A DNA stretch of 64,000 nucleotides, taken from positions 1 through 64,000 of the forward strand of contig JAIUPT010000051.1 of the NCBI GenBank assembly GCA_022315425.1, read 5' to 3'. The DNA is from Pseudevernia furfuracea. Its lineage: Eukaryota > Ascomycota > Lecanoromycetes > Lecanorales > Parmeliaceae. Below the pieces are notes generated by a model. It made no database searches. It was given only the letters and a program-made list of their open reading frames with translations, and was not told where the DNA came from. The translations under genes were made by a program, and so were the position numbers. Below are positions 11,374 to 23,865 of the stretch, in pieces. Positions within the stretch are counted from its first letter, which is position 1, and the number at the start of each line of letters is the position of its first letter.

Positions 11374-14300
11374 ATGAAAGTTTCCGAGACGAAGTTTGCG
11401 GCCATGGAGCAGATTGTGGAAGAAATGGGTGATCTGGTAGACAAGGGAGACTTTCAACAAGTAAGCCAAACTCTGCTCTGGGGCAAATGGGTCTGCATGC
11501 CGACCCTTCTGTTGTGACGCACAGGCTGCTGGACTGGGCAACAAAGCGGAGCTGCCTCTTGGATTGAGCACTACAGATCTGGTCAGGCACTCAGAAATAT
11601 CACGTGGTACCCAAAGCGTGGTGTATAAGGGTCAGTATAAAGATCAGCCTGTGGCCATCAAAACAGCAAAGATCGGCAAAGCAGCAGACCTCGACAATTT
11701 CAAACTCGAGGTTGTGGTCATGTCCAAGCTCAGACACGTACCAAGCGTGGTCAGTCTCGTTGCTGCTCGCTTGGTACCGCCAGGTGCAAGTCTGTCTGTT
11801 GCATGCTCAGCAAGACAAGACATGCAGTGACTGCACCTGGTTCATTATGTTTGCCTATGCCGCCTTGCTGTTCTGAGATGACCGCATGACTGATGTAGGC
11901 TATCTACTTGTCATGCCATACATTCCCGGCAACCTATACACAAAAGTTCATCATGATGGATGGAGGCCAGGCTCGTCCTCACTGCTGCAACTATCCCGGC
12001 ATCTTGCAGAGGGCTTGGCTGCCATCCATGCAGCAGGCATATTACATCGTGACATCAAACCTGGAAATGTTTTACTTGATGAACACAACTTGCCGTACAT
12101 ATGCGACTTTGGCATTGCCATTCTGATAAGTGAGCTGAGCACAGATGATGCTGGAGGTTCAGCCAAAGGCAGGCCCACTGGCGGATTTCACAAACGTAAC
12201 ATGGTTGGCACTCTGGAGTACATGTCTCCAGAGACACTTCAGAAACAGTCACCAAGTGACAAATCTGACGTTTGGGCGCTGGCATGTCACCCTGAATGAG
12301 TTGGCCACAGGCATCTTTCCATACTCAGATTGCACACAGGAGAACCCGGCAGCTCACACTGTGCTGGAGATGGGGTATGGCAGGTACAGTTGCACCACAC
12401 AGCTCAATGCTGAGCCTAACAAAGCATGTTGTGCAGCACTGCACTCAGAGACTCTAAGCATGAGACCATCGCAGTAACATTGGGCCACTGCCAAACTGTG
12501 CCCTGTCACAAAGCATGAACAAGCATAGTGTGCACTGCAGTCTTGCTAAGTCCATCATTGAGTTACAGGACAGGTTGACTGATTGCATGATGCCCCTGCT
12601 GCAGGCAGGAGCTGGCAGCCGCTATTGCCACAGATGGGCTGCTGCCTTTGACAAGAGAGGACATGCCACTGCCTTTGCAGCTCTGCTGAAGGCTTGCTGA
12701 GCCTACAACCCTCACACCGCCCCTCTGCTCAACAGATGCTGCAATCCTTGCCAAGATATGCAAGCAGATGTCACCGATCCTGTCTATCAAGAAGCAGTTG
12801 CTACCCAAACTCTGATGAACAGGGTATACTTCAGCTTATGTGCAGACCATTATGTGCAGACCTGTCATCGTTGCTTGCCAGTATAGTGTGATGCATTCAT
12901 ATCCATTGCCCATCATACATATCTGGCACCCTTGCCACCATGATAGGGCTTGCAAGATGGGCCCTTTGCATATATCTGCTCAGGAAATGACCATGTGTCT
13001 ATGTGGGAGTTGTCACGATCCTCTCTGCAGCCCAGGGCAATCCTGCCAAGTGTCTTGCATGTGCTTCACATCACGTGCTGATTTGTACAGAAGCTTCAGC
13101 AAGTCAAGTCCTCTCCAGCACAGATGCACAACAGACTTGCTGATAGGCAAACGACAGCTCCCTCCACAAACAGCCAAGTTGTACCTGCACAACCTGACAA
13201 TGGCTATAGGCCGCAGGTAGTCCTGACTGCTCATCTACCTGCCTCACAAGGTGCATCTGTAAACACATGATGATCTGTGACATTTGATTTAGTTGTGATT
13301 GGCCTATTGTACATGGCAACTCCAATGGTTGCTGCTGTTAATTGACTGCCCAGGCTAAGACCCTACCCCAAGCAGCATTGGCTCTTGTGAATGATGATCT
13401 GTGGAATTCTCTGACACCCTTGTGTTCAGCAGCAAATCCCGTTGTATAGTCTGCCTAGCATTCACTATGTCAGCAGAGTGCTGGAGCAACTAGCACAGCT
13501 TTCCCTGTCATATGACCAAGCAAACATTCTCTGCAGTTGACGGCAGGAGTGTTTGCAACAGCTGGTCTGCGTGGTGATGACAGAATGGAAGATAGACATG
13601 TCATCAGAGAGGACCTTGAGGGTCAGGCTGGCTGTCACCTGCTGGCGGTGTTTGATGGCCACAGAGGCCCACAAGCTGCACAGTATACTGCCCACCACAT
13701 TCCACAGGTGCTGCAAGACCAGCTAGCCACTGGCACTCTGCAACAGGCTCTTACCAACACCTTTGTTTCTGTTGACAGAAGTTTCAGGTAAACAGGGCAA
13801 ACACTGCAATTCTGGTCCAGATCTGGTGCTTTGTTGTTCATTGCTTGCCCTGTGTGTTTTCACTAATGCAAAGCATGTGTCGCACATGCTCTGACAGCCA
13901 GTTTGATAGTGAGAACATCAGCTATGCTTCAACAAGTTCTCGCTCAACTTGTGACAGCAAAGCTTGTGTAGGCGACATAGATCAAGTCATGCATTGCAGA
14001 GAGTCACAGTTGCTGTGGTGTGTAGACAACAGCAGGAGCATGAGTGGAGAGAGAGGGTGAGGCGCATGGGAGGCGGCGCCTGCAGGCAAACAAGCATGGC
14101 CAGCTGTACTGCACTGGCTGTGCTGCTGCACCACAACACCATGCTGGTTGCAAATGCAGGTCTGTGCCTAATGCCATCTACTGTTCCATGCGGTCACACC
14201 ATTGCATGCTATGCGTGCTTGGACTTTCTGCTTTCTGCTCAAAATTAACAGGTAATGACAGGCAAAGCCAGCCTGTTTGCCTGAACATGATCTCACCATG

Positions 14301-16228
14301 TTGAATACAAATGGATGACAAAGACATATATGTTGTCCAACAAGGGGGCAGACAGCATCATGTTGACCACAGCTGAGAAGTTGTACCGGCTGCACAGGGG
14401 ACTGCCGAGCTCGTGTTATGCGCAAAGGTAAAGCTATGGCCTTATCACGTGACCAGACAGCTGATGTGGCAGATGAACGACACAGAGTAGAGGCTGCTGG
14501 TGCCTCTGTCCAGTGGGGTGGACAGCTGGCGCATGGGGATGCAGGATACAAGTCCCAGGTCTACCTGACTGGCCCAGTCAAAAGCAACAACACACTCTCC
14601 CTCATGCAGGCATTCCTCACCTATGCTGTTTAGCCAGTCCTGACAGCGTATGCATGTTTGATGATAGCAGTGCCTAAGAAGAGGCATGCGCTGAAAAAGA
14701 TCACAAGTTGAATGCCAACTCTGGCTTGCAAGGTGACAGCAAAAGAAGCTTCTGTGATGCATTGGCTGGCAATCATGCAAGTTGTGCATAATGGCGTCAA
14801 GGAGCATGATGTATGATAGCAACATACTACATAAGAATTTTCCCTTTTTGCTTCCTGCTGTTTAGGGTTTCTGTCATTCATTATCCAAAACAACAGAGCA
14901 GATCCACCTCAATCAGGCCACAACATGCCATTCTAAGAGCATTTGTATGATAGTTTTGCTGATTATGATGTGGTTGGTGTGCAGGGTCTATTGGGGACGC
15001 AGATCTGAAGCCAGCTCTGACAGCCCAACCCGAGGTCTCTCAGCACCAACTCACGGCTGAGGATGAGTTTGTGGTGTTGGCCAGCGATGGGCTGTGGGAC
15101 ATAAGCTGAGCAATGAAGAAGCTGCAGGCTGGTTTCATGACACCGTCAAGCAGCCAACCATGGCATCTCAAGGTATGCCTTGAATGTCGCCACCTTGCCA
15201 GCTGCTCCCTAGGCTTCGTTACTGTGGGAAGAAAAGAAAGTCCTATGCCAATAGGCGTGAGCGTCATCTGGCTTGAACATAGCTCAAGGATTATCACTGT
15301 GCAATCCTGACAGGACTCTATGTATGACACTGTCGTGATCCAGGATTATGCTGCAAAACATGTGTAGCTCCCGGTCTTGTCATGACATCTTCATAAGGCA
15401 ACATTGTGCTTCCAGTAAGCCAGTTGAGTTGATCACTCTGCCTTGCACCAGCCTTATCTTTATTTGCATGAAGACTGGCGTACATCAGACAGTCTGGTCA
15501 CAAGGTTCTGAGTGTCCGCAAAAGGACCCAGCCAAAGGGCCGGATCAGCTGCACAGGCGCAACGCAACCCTGGTGCAACATGCTTTCATGGTTGGCCCGA
15601 GAAACCTTGCGCTGTAGTCTCACCAGTCATGCAGCTCTTGTGCAAGTCTGGTGCAAATGCTCCTGCAGGTTGGTGACGGAGGCGCCGGTCAAGGGGCTCA
15701 GCAGACAACATCACCGCCATTGTGCATTCTTGCGCCTGTAGACACTCTAGAGAGCGTGTTCAGAGCAGGCAAACAGAAACATGCTGCCACCCCTACATTC
15801 TACAGCACCAGGTAATATCAATATCAAGTATAGAGTGAAATCAGGAATGCTGATTTTTATACACAAATGACTTATACAGCAGATGAAAGATTGCCTATTG
15901 AAGCAAGGGTCTGAAGGTGTGCGATGAGCTGCCAGGATGATGCCTCAAAACATCCTTGTGACACATGTGGCAGTCCTGTTTTAAATCCTTGACCGAGGTG
16001 ACATGGCATGACATCTGGTGGTGTTTGACTCCCAGGCCTTTTGTCACAGCCAGCTGCTGCCAAGCCCACAGCTCAAGTCCTTACAAAAACCTCAAGTTGC
16101 AAGACAAAATGTGCATGGGTTGTGCATCAGCTGCAATCATTACATCGCTGGTTTTCCATAGGTTTGATAATTTCTTTGCAGACGAGAAGGTGCACACCAG
16201 TGCTGATGAGCTGCAGGAGACTTTGTAG
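11374..16228 (+). CDS. Protein kinase-PP2C phosphatase fusion (At2g40860-like)
   Basis: An N-terminal Ser/Thr kinase domain is joined to a C-terminal PP2C phosphatase domain, the architecture of the plant 'protein kinase and PP2C-like domain-containing protein'. Exon 1 (11374-11460) starts KVSETKFAAMEQIVEEMG. Kinase landmarks: QPVAIKTAK (VAIK lysine, about 11650), LHRDIKPGNVLLDE and CDFG (about 12045-12110), then PTGGFHKRNMVGTLEYMSPE, which is close to the plant protein. PP2C landmarks: GLRGDDRMEDRHV and VFDGHRG (about 13560-13670), GDCRARVM (about 14400), SIGDADLKPALTAQPEVS and ASDGLWD (about 14985-15102), GSADNITAIV (about 15700), and a final exon DEKVHTSADELQETL ending at 16228. Frame breaks appear near 12283, 15103, 15684 and 15722. 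Without them both domains keep their catalytic residues. Cellular role is unknown. Confidence 0.88.
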
Positions 16229-16910
16229 AATGTCGTACCAAAGGCTCCTACGCCGTCCTGGGCAGGAAACAGAAGGAGTCACACACATTCAGCCAATAGG
16301 CAGCTATGCCTTTTGTGTTGCTTATCATGTACCCATTCGAACCACATGCAGACTAGCATCAGTGTTGCGATGGTGCAAGTGAATCGGAAACACACAGATG
16401 TGTTGGGAATCTGTAGAGATTGCCAGGCAAACAAGGCTGCTAATCCCAGTAAGATGTATGCAAAGCCTTGATCTGTGTGAGGCAGCAACCTTATCCAAAG
16501 TCACGTCGAGCAGAAAGTTTGCTGCACAACGCTTAAAGTACTGCACAGTTGACAGCGAGTTCTTCGTGATTGTATGTGTGCAGCATCAAGTGTGGACACA
16601 ATTTGGCTCAGAGAATGTATTTTCAGAACATGTCAGTAGCTTTGAATGGCAGGGATGAGCTAAATAATTTCGTATTTCGTACTTCGTAAACGGATTCACT
16701 GCAACTGCATTGTTTGCAACACTGATGCTAGTGTTTACAAACCATGACACATCACTCGATTTTGTCTCAACACACGTGTAGCAATGCAGCCATACTATGA
16801 CAGCGGCACCCTGCCAGAAAGCAGTCAGCCTTCCCAGGATGTATTAAGTTGGCGCTAGCTTGCACTACCGTATTGTTGCAGGCACTGATTGTGAAAAGGC
16901 ATATGCTGTG
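16229..16910. other. 3' flank of the kinase-PP2C gene, no gene seen
   Basis: I see no conserved reading frame here. The first few hundred bases are probably the 3' UTR of the upstream gene. Confidence 0.4.
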
Positions 16911-17219
16911 CTAAGGTTTAGCCTCAAGCAGCCAGCTATGCATAGCAGTCTTCATGTTCACTTTGCCAGCCCAATCTTCACCATTACTAGAGCCATCCAC
17001 TTCATGATAGTAGTTGGCATCTTTGTCACCCAGTGACCTGCCAGTAAGAGCAGAAGCTGCCTCAGGAGACAGCTGAAGCATGCGCTCATGTTCAGCACAT
17101 GAATGGAATGCTGTACACTGCAAGCTTGATCGCATCAGGGCCTTTGCGAATATCGCAAGCAGCTGCATCACACGGCTATAACTCAGTCTGAACTTTGATG
17201 CTTTGGCAGCCTCGTGCAC
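16911..17219 (-). CDS. Candidate exon of an unrecognised minus-strand gene
   Basis: A 102-codon open frame ends at 16911 with a hydrophilic C-terminus (SLGDKDANYYHEVDG, then KVNMKTAMHSWLLEAKP). A possible upstream exon on the same strand at about 17350-17447, after a TGCTTGCAG acceptor, reads LKVGDRGYWQRTLRYMRLS. The composition looks protein-like, but I recognise no family and the exons may not belong together. If real, the gene would be tail to tail with the kinase-PP2C gene. Confidence 0.25.
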   Translation of the reverse strand: MHEAAKASKFRLSYSRVMQLLAIFAKALMRSSLQCTAFHSCAEHERMLQLSPEAASALTGRSLGDKDANYYHEVDGSSNGEDWAGKVNMKTAMHSWLLEAKP

Positions 17220-18475
17220 TTCTCACAAAATCGTGATAATGCCACTTTCGTATCTGTCTGAAGTGGCTCCAGGGTTAATGGATAGCAGTCATCCACTTTC
17301 TATGACGGCATCGATCTATTGCATGTGAGCAGTTTGAGGTCATGTTTTCAAGAATGCTTCTGACAGGCGCATGTATCGAAGAGTGCGTTGCCAGTATCCT
17401 CTGTCTCCAACCTTCAGTTGAGTGCCAAGGCTAGTGTCCAGGGGTGCCCTGCAAGCAGCCACGTCATCATGATGTCCTCACTTGTATGCTGCAAAACTGA
17501 CGTGTTGTGGAAGCAGCAGCAGACGCAGGAAAAGCAGCAGGAAGCAAGCAAGAAACCTGGCCATGTATGGGATATCCAGCTACAGGTGTCTGATAACATT
17601 GGTGCAGTCGTCACCACATAGTCCAGACTGTTTCAGGCAATCAGGCTGCAGAGAGGATGCGACACCAGGCAAGCTGATACTTAGCAGTGCTGCAAGTCAC
17701 CCGCACTCCTATCTTGGCAGTTGCATTGCTCATGTGTGAAGCAGTTGTGCCTGCGCAAAGGCTGAGACTGTTGGCGGCAGTACCTGAACCAGTGGTCACC
17801 AGCAGAGCAGCCTCCTTTGCAATGAGATAGGCCAGTCGCATGATCCCAGATGTCACCCTGGCCGCCCATGAGCATCACCTTAGCATCCCCTCCGGCTTCA
17901 CCACCGCTCCTGTGCCCACAAGTCCCAGTAGTATGTTCAGCTCTGGAGTTGAAAAAGTCTCGAAAGCATGAGTGGCAACTAGTCAGTGAGCGTACCATCT
18001 TAGCTTATGACACTGAGCTCAGACCCAGTCAGATCAGTGGGTATGCTGGCACTGCCAGATTGCGTGTACCTCCAATAGGGGGTGCAAGGCTTTGCAGCGG
18101 GTTGCTGACCATGACATCCACTGATTCTGGGCAAGTGCACCGATTGTAGAGTCAACCTAACATTGGGATTGGATGGTGAGCAGCACAAGTTGACACTGGC
18201 ATACCGTATTGAGCCTGCCATCAAGCTTACACATGTTTGATGATCCCTTAAACTTGTAGCACGCCCTGGGCTGTGAAACTTGCTCTCGTGAGGGAGTACC
18301 AAGAGAAGTCTGATCGGCTGGGTTGTACAGGCCCAGTTGAGACCATTGCAATATGCCAGCTGATCAGGAGACAAGATATGGTAGCCTGATTGGGTCACTC
18401 TGCCCTGCAGCCCTGCACAGCTAGTCATGTGTTTCCAGGAGTGTCCGATCGCTGCTGTATGTGGCGAGAGTGAAG

Positions 18476-18660
18476 GGGTGAGCAGTGAGCGAGTGGTGAG
18501 TGAGTGAGTGGGTGGGTAGTGGGTGAGTGAGTGGAGTGAGTGAGTGAGTGAGTGAGTGATGGTGAGTGAGTGGGTGAACGGGTGTGTGGACGGGCGGGTA
18601 GGTAGGTGGTAGGTAGGTGGGTGAGTGCGGTGTGAAAGGGTGAACGAGCAATGGAGTGAA
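18476..18660. repeat. GAGT/GGGT-type tetranucleotide microsatellite
   Basis: About 185 bases of degenerate GAGT, GGGT and GTAG units on the plus strand. It opens long artificial frames rich in Thr-His-Ser-Leu on the minus strand. Confidence 0.9.
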
Positions 18661-19271
18661 TGGGTGAGCAAGCAGTGAGGCACCATGAACAAGCAATTAA
18701 GAAGGATGAGTGAACAAGAGTCAAGAGCAGCAGCAAGCAGATGCAGCTAGCACTGGACTGCATATAGAGTCCTCTGAGCTTTTGAAGGAGTGTCAGCGGT
18801 AAAATGTGAGGGTAGAACAGGCTCAAGTGGAGAGGCACGTCGCTAGGGATCTCACTGCAGAGGGAAGAGAACGGAAGACGGGAAGATGTAGGCAGAGAAG
18901 GCTTTGTCAAGCAGATCACACTTCCAGGACAGGACCGGATGTGGCTGCAAAGCATTTGTGTGGGTGTGAACTAGACAAGACCAACGCTGCCTCACAGACC
19001 CAGTCAAAATTGGCAGTAGCGGGTCTCACCAAACAAAGCAGCTTGATAGGCTTCATGGCCCCGCTCTGCTGTAAATAGACAGCCAATGCCATCTGCAGGG
19101 CTTAGCTGCTTTTCAGGTTGGTTACAGATTTTGGGACCTCAACCTTACGGTCTGAATAAGTCAAGGTCTTGCCGTCAGGTCCACTGTCCTCTCTATTGCC
19201 GAAAATAGGCGCTTGAGGCAGATTGGGTGCATGCAAGAGCAGCCAGCACCACCTGCCATTCAAAGGCACCT

Positions 19272-19328
19272 GCTCAGTAACACGTCTTTCTGGCCAAGCT
19301 ATGCTCAGTAACACTCTTTCTGGCCAAG
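19272..19328. repeat. Short tandem duplication, two copies of about 29 bp
   Basis: The unit GCTCAGTAACAC followed by CTTTCTGGCCAAGC occurs twice in direct tandem, differing mainly by a two-base insertion in the first copy. Function is unknown. Confidence 0.8.
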
Positions 19329-20989
19329 CAAAGTCCATGTTTACACTGACCATAGTCAACAAACCACATGGTGTGAGCCTGAGGCCAATACCATTGACAA
19401 ACACCCACGGTTACAAGATGTGTGACAATCTGACAATTGAAAGCATGCTTGCCAGGCAGCGGCATGTGAGCGGCAGCAGCATCCCCTGATCACCTTGCCC
19501 TTGCTCCAACAGGGTCACCGATATGCCATACTGTTGCAAGTTTACTCAAAACCCTTCTCTACCATCAATAGGGGTTGATGATGCAGTACAACCCTGCAGC
19601 AGACATGGCTGGCATCAACTCTGCGTACACTGTGGTTGCTGTGTGACAGCACTGAGCTGCTGCACAAGCCTCTTGTACACACACCAACCTGACGTTATGA
19701 TGAGGCACAATCATCTGTATCTGCTGATGGAGTTAAATTCAGATGCATTTTGGTTGAAAAGGACAGTCACAACGCACTGTCTCCAAGCCCTAGCTGCAGC
19801 TTGAGGCATGCAAGCAGACTTCTTCTGTTTGCCAGCATGCAACTGCAAACAGATGTGCAAGCAGTAGGACAATAGCCATCAAAACATACCAAGGCAGCCA
19901 CGAAACAGGTCATTATAGCTGTACAAAGAAATAAAGCTGTCCTGACTTGACCGCATGAACAACATACGAGTGACCAGTTGCATTGCTGAAACGTTCTGCA
20001 ATTCCATCTTGTGCATCTACTGATTGTAAGAATTGGAAAGTCCGCCGCCTGAGTCACTTCATCCGTCTGTATACTGATACCGTCTACATGCTGATACAAC
20101 TTACATGCAGATACAGGCTGTATGCTGTGTACAGTCTGCGTGGCATAATGCTCACGTGCAAGGGCCAACAAACTGAGCAATCCTGGCATTGGTGTGACGG
20201 CGCAATATGAAGCTTTCTTTTGCATTTAAAAAAAGGGAGAGGATTCAAGCAAACATAATTATAGCTACAAAACATAATGCCAGCTCAAACTGCTAAGCCC
20301 TACAAGCTTGACAGTCATGTAACCAGGAAAGCCAGGCTCGTCACCCATTGTGCACAGACAACATCAGGTTTACATCCTCAAGTATGCTCTTTGCAATTGG
20401 CGCGCTCTGTGGTGCCCTGTTGCAGTACCACTTGACTCACTGGCCACAAAATCATGTAGCATATACACAGTGCAGATGTAGCGAGAACAGCACAGACAAC
20501 AGTGCACGGATGCGTCAGCAGATACCTGAGCAAAGCAAAGTCCCTTGCAGCCACCATAGACAAGGTCTGCTTCGGCAGCCCTTGCTGCAGCGCCAGAGCA
20601 AGAAGGGCTTGACACCCTATGCAAAGCAAGTCAACGTCAGCAGAGCTTTTCTGCTTGGAGGTCAGTCCTAGCTGCTGTTTGCCACACCTAGGACTGTTGT
20701 TGCAACACTTCTTTTCAGTATTGAAATTATGCTGGTTCAATTCTTGTAGCTGAAACTGAGCTCTCTGCAAGTGGCCAAACATTGCATGTAAGAGTCAAGG
20801 TGACCTGGTCTAGAAACAGCGTCCAGCTTGTTTAAAAGCAGAACAAGAGACCTGGCAATGATCATTGGCAGGACAGCAATCCTGCATGACACTTACCATG
20901 CACAATTTGGTCCACAGCTGCAACCCCAAGCGTAGGCATGTATCAATGGTGTCAAGCCGAGCTATGACCGATCCTGCAGGACACAGCCT

Positions 20990-22655
20990 ATGAGCGGCTC
21001 TTCATGGCCTGTGGACACAAGGGCCTCTGACAGGGGCCCTGCTGTTGCTGTCTCAGTGTGGGGTGAACAGGATACCATGGGAGTACATGAAGTCAGTCAA
21101 GTGTCCCTCAAAGAATTCTCCACACTCTGGACTGATTATGTCCGGAAGCTGGCCAAATATCTCCTAGAGGTGATAATGAATCTATTACATATCCTGTCTG
21201 TTGTGCAGGCATGTCCCACCTGGCTGATTGCAACCCCACAGCTCAATGCCCTCACTCCTGATACACCAGCCAAGATGTGACTATGTGTGATGCTGCTTTC
21301 TGACTCCGTGGAATGCGCCCAGTCAAATGCTCAGATGCAACAGTTGACTGTGGAGGCTGCTGCATTGGTGTTCTGTTTGAAAGCTGTACAATCCAGAGAC
21401 TCAAAACGCTTTGTGAACGGCAAGATGGACGAAGACGCGCCGTAAGTGAGGGACCAGGACCAGCCATGTACCCAATGCTGCTGGTGAGTACATTTATGCT
21501 CGCTGACTGGAGCACTTCTGTCTATCCTGCACTGCTCGAGCATTCCCAACACAGGTAGGCTTCATCCCGTTGCATTGAGATGCAATTTTCCAGCAACATA
21601 TTGTGCTGCCCTGATCTATCAGTCTGATGTTTGTCTGCAGGTGGCTTGCACTTTTGCAGCGTAGCACAGTCTTGTCACATTGTGTTCTGAGATGTCACAA
21701 GTTTATTGTTCGTGCTGATCTGCGAGCATTCTGAGCAACACACCCATCAAAGCACAATTGTTTCTACTGTTGTGCAGCGAACTCTCGAATTGTCACAAGA
21801 GCAAGTTGAGGACCTGCTTCAGTTGAGGAGGCTGTACCTAGCCAAGCGAGCCCAGCTCATGAAAAGCAGGGAGCAGCAGATGGAGCAGATGAAGTATGCA
21901 GGCAATGGGCTGCATCCAGGGGATGTCATGACCAGGATGTCCCGCCTGGCAACAAAACTGAAAGTGAATGCAGCAGAAGACTACAGGGTGTACAACAGGA
22001 CTGTTCTGTGCCCTTGTGCGTGGGGTAAGCATCCTTGCCAGCTTGACAGACTTGGCTGCACTCTTTGTCCTCAATGCATACCAAATGCCAGATCTGATGA
22101 AACACAGCAACACGTTGACTGCACATTGCCACATATGCCGATGACATGGTTTGCACATCCTGCATGTTGAGAATAGCCAATACAGTGCTCTGATGTTACT
22201 TAGACTTTTTGGAGCAGCGATGCATTATGGCAGCATGGCAGTGCTCATGACAGCCTGGTGTCAAGCAAGTTTGCAGTAGGGCTCCCTTAATGTGGGATGA
22301 TGCATGTCATTTGTTGCAGGTTTTCACTACAAAACAGCATGCAATTGTCATTGTGTATGGCTACCGTTACATCTTTTCCTCAGAAGCCTTTCCAGAACAC
22401 CTTGCAGCAGTGAATGTTGAGCCCACAGCAGACATGAAACAGCCACCAGGACAAGCCTTGCCCACCCCAACAGACCAGTCTGACTTTGATGACTATGTTG
22501 AGCTGGTGGCTCCTAACATCTTGCACAACTATGTCCCACTCAATCCTAAAATGCGCCTTGCAACCTCAATCAAGCTTTCAATGACAGTCAATCTTTCAAT
22601 GACTGGACCTGCAGCAGAGTCAGCTGGCCATGAAGCTGCTATGCTACTGTACTAG
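20990..22655 (+). CDS. Regulator-like protein, possibly C-terminal part of an algal bZIP
   Basis: Four exon-like blocks fit a plus-strand gene: VSQVSLKEFSTLWTDYVRKLAKYL (about 21060-21165); VECAQSNAQMQQLTVEAAALV ending in a GTAAGT donor (about 21300-21447); SQEQVEDLLQLRRLYLAKRAQL and following residues (about 21781-21990); and FTTKQHAIVIVYGYRYI through to a stop at 22655, with an acidic DQSDFDDYVEL. The order recalls the region after the leucine zipper in chlorophyte bZIP proteins, where helical segments with LRRLxLxKR and a 'T-xQ-A-x-xxxY-Y' motif are common; that resemblance is from memory. I could not find the basic region, so the 5' end is missing or lies in unrecognised exons upstream. 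Confidence 0.42.
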
Positions 22656-23865
22656 CCTTAGTATGCTGCCTCACATACACCACAAGATACACCATTTATT
22701 GCAGCATCACATTGTGTGCACTGGTAGGTTTCATGTAGGCATGATGACATGCAGAACCAGGGCAAGCACCTATCCTGCACGTGGCATGTGGAAGGTGTGC
22801 AGTGCCCTCTCTTGCAGTAACAGCTTGTATGGGGTGCATGCCTTATTGCACTCTTCAAAGTTTGACTGACGCAGCTTTTTGAAGCAGTATGCATGATGTA
22901 TATGTATTGTCTTGAGTGAATATGCAATAGTACCCAAAGCAATCCAGGCTTGAAGCTTTCTCTAGGCATTTGTGAGTTCCACATTCACCATTTTTCCTAG
23001 GGTTTTGACTTTGCTTATGTCCTGTTGCAGTAAATGCTCTTTTATGATTTCATGTGTGCTATTACCCATTGAACCATAGAAGAGCATTTCCCTTCACTGA
23101 GCATGACCCTGCATAAGCTTTATAAATCAAGAGGTCCAAAAGAATCTGTGCCCTGTACACATGCCTCACTGAACCTATGCTTTTCAGTTGACGACCAGGT
23201 CTTATCTCAATATGGGGCACTTGCCGTGGTATTCACATCTGGCTGTATAGCTTTTGGTTTTGGCAGAGTTGCATGTTTAGGGTATTCTGCTGCCAGCTAA
23301 CATGTACTGCTGCCAAAATTTGATAGAGTATTCCAAACGGCGGCATGACGTGTCAAAGTGACTTGATGTCAGAATGTTGATATTGTTATTGCTCACTGTG
23401 TTATGTAAAGAGTTCGTTTATTGAATGACCATTGCAGCCGGCAGCGTTTCGGCCCGACGGGTTTTGTCCGGACTCCCCGAGTCCATTAGAAAGGGGGGTG
23501 CTGCCAGCGCGATTGATTGTTAATATCAAAAGCAAAGCAGAGATGCAATGTGCAACGTTCCGGCCCAACGGGTTTTGTCCGGACTCCCCCAGTCCATTAG
23601 AAAGGGGTGTGCTGCTCATCACACCTCTGCGTGAGTGATAAGCTGACTTTGGCAAAATTGCAATACATAAACTTTCGTTGACTGCTCTGATGGTCAGAGT
23701 ATGGGTTGCGCCCCCCGGCCCTTGGCCCCAGCCCTAAGTGCGACTTTAGGTGTGCAACTTGCATGCAACTTGAGCACAGCTGCGCATGCTGCTGCCATCA
23801 TAAGCACGCCTTGACCCTATCCTGTATGTCGTCAGTGCCTGCTGTCGGCCCTGATCAGTTCCTGG
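22656..23865. other. Intergenic stretch upstream of the exportin gene
   Basis: The first part is probably the 3' UTR of the preceding gene. The middle (22.7-23.4 kb) is AT-rich and CpG-poor and holds nothing I recognise. It ends in a CpG-rich zone containing a pair of direct repeats and then the exportin start. Confidence 0.4.
23441..23615. repeat. Pair of 64-bp direct repeats, 111 bp apart
   Basis: Two near-identical units lie at 23441-23504 and 23552-23615. Each contains the core GGGTTTTGTCCGGACTCCCC and CCATTAGAAAGGGG. They are unusually CpG-rich and each holds a small dyad (GGACTC...GAGTCC). They may be the ends of a decayed mobile element or a promoter-proximal array upstream of the exportin gene. 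Confidence 0.75.

Larger units (their letters stand above)
17220..20989. other. Repeat-bearing stretch without an assignable gene
   Basis: Short frames occur on both strands, but none shows a recognisable domain or a convincing exon chain. The region includes a GAGT-type tetranucleotide tract and a short tandem duplication, listed separately. A 230-codon minus-strand frame at 18000-18692 is produced by the tetranucleotide tract and is not a gene. Confidence 0.45.

Noticed and set aside
18000..18955. Long minus-strand frames of 176-230 codons rich in Thr, His, Ser and Leu
   Set aside because: They are made by the GAGT-type tetranucleotide tract, which lacks stops in those frames.
23441..23615. 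Possible hammerhead ribozyme in the direct repeats (GGGCCGAAACG on the minus strand)
   Set aside because: The GAAAC box is present but no CUGANGA box with a matching stem II lies at the right distance.
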